Below are positions 63,357-64,000 of a stretch of 64,000 nt of DNA, piece after piece. The position numbers and the translations under genes are program-made. The stretch's first letter is position 1. The number at the start of each line of letters is the position of its first letter. The notes under the pieces were generated by a model, which saw only the letters and a program-made list of their open reading frames with translations, did no database searches and was not told the DNA's origin. The stretch comes from Pseudozobellia thermophila (GTDB lineage Bacteria; Bacteroidota; Bacteroidia; Flavobacteriales; Flavobacteriaceae): contig NZ_FQYU01000011.1 in assembly GCF_900141855.1 (NCBI RefSeq), positions 1-64,000 on the forward strand, read 5' to 3'.

Positions 63357-64000
63357 TTAAAAACTTGCCCTAAGTTGAAGGCCGACAGTCTTGCTTGTCC
63401 ATCCATTGGCACCATTGTACCAGTTTTCCTTCCAATCGGTCCCGACGGTTACCGCTTCCCCATCAACTTCCTTTATACTTCTGTAGAGATAGAACAGGTT
63501 TCTACCAAAAACGGAAAGGTTTATCGAAGAAAGCCCGGTTTTTTCAACCACATCTTTAGGGATGCTATAGCCGATTGAAATCTCCCTCATTTTTAAATAG
63601 TTGTTTTCCCTTACAAATAGGTCGTAACGGGCGTTGGGGCTATATGCGGGTCCACCCCAATTATAGACCGTCCAGAAATAATCCGGGTTTGAGACGACGA
63701 TATCGTTGGGTGTTCCATCGGTCTTAACGCCTTCCAATATAATTCCGTCATTGTATACGCTTTCTCCTGCCGGCCCTTGGCTCGAACTTGTTTGTATCAG
63801 CTGCACATCATCGCCAACCTGGGAAGGATAATAGCTAATTCCACCGCGGGCTGCATCACTGAAGGCCAAGCTTTCCTCGGTTAGTCCCCTTCCTACCATC
63901 CAATAATAGCCCTTGGGCATAATTTCACCGCCCCAGCTATAATCAATGCTAAAGTCCAAGCTAAAATTCTTGACCGATAGGCTTGACCAGATACCGCCGA
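63357..64000 (-). CDS. SusC/RagA TonB-dependent transporter, C-terminal part only
   Basis: The gene enters from beyond the right edge; about 214 residues of its C-terminus are visible. LDFSIDYSWGGEI, NYLKMREISIGYSIPKDV, SSINLSVFGRNLFYLY and the terminal TSKTVGLQLRASF are the barrel strands and final aromatic residue expected of SusC proteins. The part left of the first Met at 63959 also reads in frame, so the protein is simply cut by the window, not truncated. Confidence 0.9.
   Translation of the reverse strand, partial: GGIWSSLSVKNFSLDFSIDYSWGGEIMPKGYYWMVGRGLTEESLAFSDAARGGISYYPSQVGDDVQLIQTSSSQGPAGESVYNDGIILEGVKTDGTPNDIVVSNPDYFWTVYNWGGPAYSPNARYDLFVRENNYLKMREISIGYSIPKDVVEKTGLSSINLSVFGRNLFYLYRSIKEVDGEAVTVGTDWKENWYNGANGWTSKTVGLQLRASF

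Overview
The window comes from a marine-type member of the Bacteroidota, almost certainly family Flavobacteriaceae and most like the Zobellia/Maribacter group of algal-polysaccharide degraders. Evidence seen: three SusC/SusD pairs, an ECF sigma/FecR pair feeding a SusC with an STN domain, PL6 and PL17 alginate lyases, GH127 and GH43 enzymes, promoters of the Bacteroidota form TTG-N18/19-TAnnTTTG, and almost no Shine-Dalgarno sequences. The genus is inferred. No rRNA, tRNA or CRISPR array was recognised.

Layout. (1) 1-734: gene-free, dominated by degenerate 7-bp tandem repeats. (2) 735-2500, minus strand: TPP riboswitch, PnuC-type thiamine transporter, acyl-CoA-dehydrogenase-like flavoprotein. 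(3) 2671-16296: a complete uptake [NiFe]-hydrogenase island. Reading leftward from 16296: small and large subunits, maturation endopeptidase, two small unknown proteins, a TPR protein, hypA, hypB, hypF, hypC, hypD, hypE and an NHL propeller, with a nickel permease converging from the left. A RAYT (IS200-like REP transposase) and four copies of a 33-bp palindrome are interspersed in it. (4) 16620-35333: a glycan locus with DUF5703 protein, ECF sigma/FecR, SusCD, GH127, then a tight cassette of RuBisCO-like protein, DUF1537 acid-sugar kinase, Asp/Glu-racemase-fold protein and BASS transporter, then a tandem GH43. (5) 35343-38654, minus: J-domain membrane protein, response regulator, TPR sensor kinase. 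(6) 38805-58117: alginate utilisation, with a sugar isomerase-like protein and a gluconokinase-like kinase (divergent), PL6-PL17-KdgF-SDR, SusCD, a GntR/FadR repressor, and MFS-SDR-KDG kinase-PPi-type PFK-Nramp-like transporter. (7) 58118-64000: a gene-free stretch with a possible small RNA, then on the minus strand a ThuA/sugar dehydrogenase/PKD/cytochrome c fusion and a third SusD/SusC pair running off the window.

How it works together. PL6 and PL17 depolymerise alginate, KdgF and an SDR convert the unsaturated monomer towards 2-keto-3-deoxygluconate, MFS and SusCD import, and KdgK phosphorylates. The KDPG aldolase is not in this window. Tandem TTGGTWWACCAA palindromes, always repeated at 13-bp spacing, sit over promoters of the isomerase/kinase pair, the lyase operon, SusCD and (in degenerate form) the GntR gene itself, which defines a local regulon. 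The second glycan locus seems to funnel a branched or acid sugar through phosphorylation and a RuBisCO-like enzyme with intact metal site. This cassette is the best candidate here for an incompletely described pathway. The hydrogenase resembles the soluble-looking high-affinity types (no Tat signal on the small subunit) and would let a polysaccharide degrader also oxidise H2.
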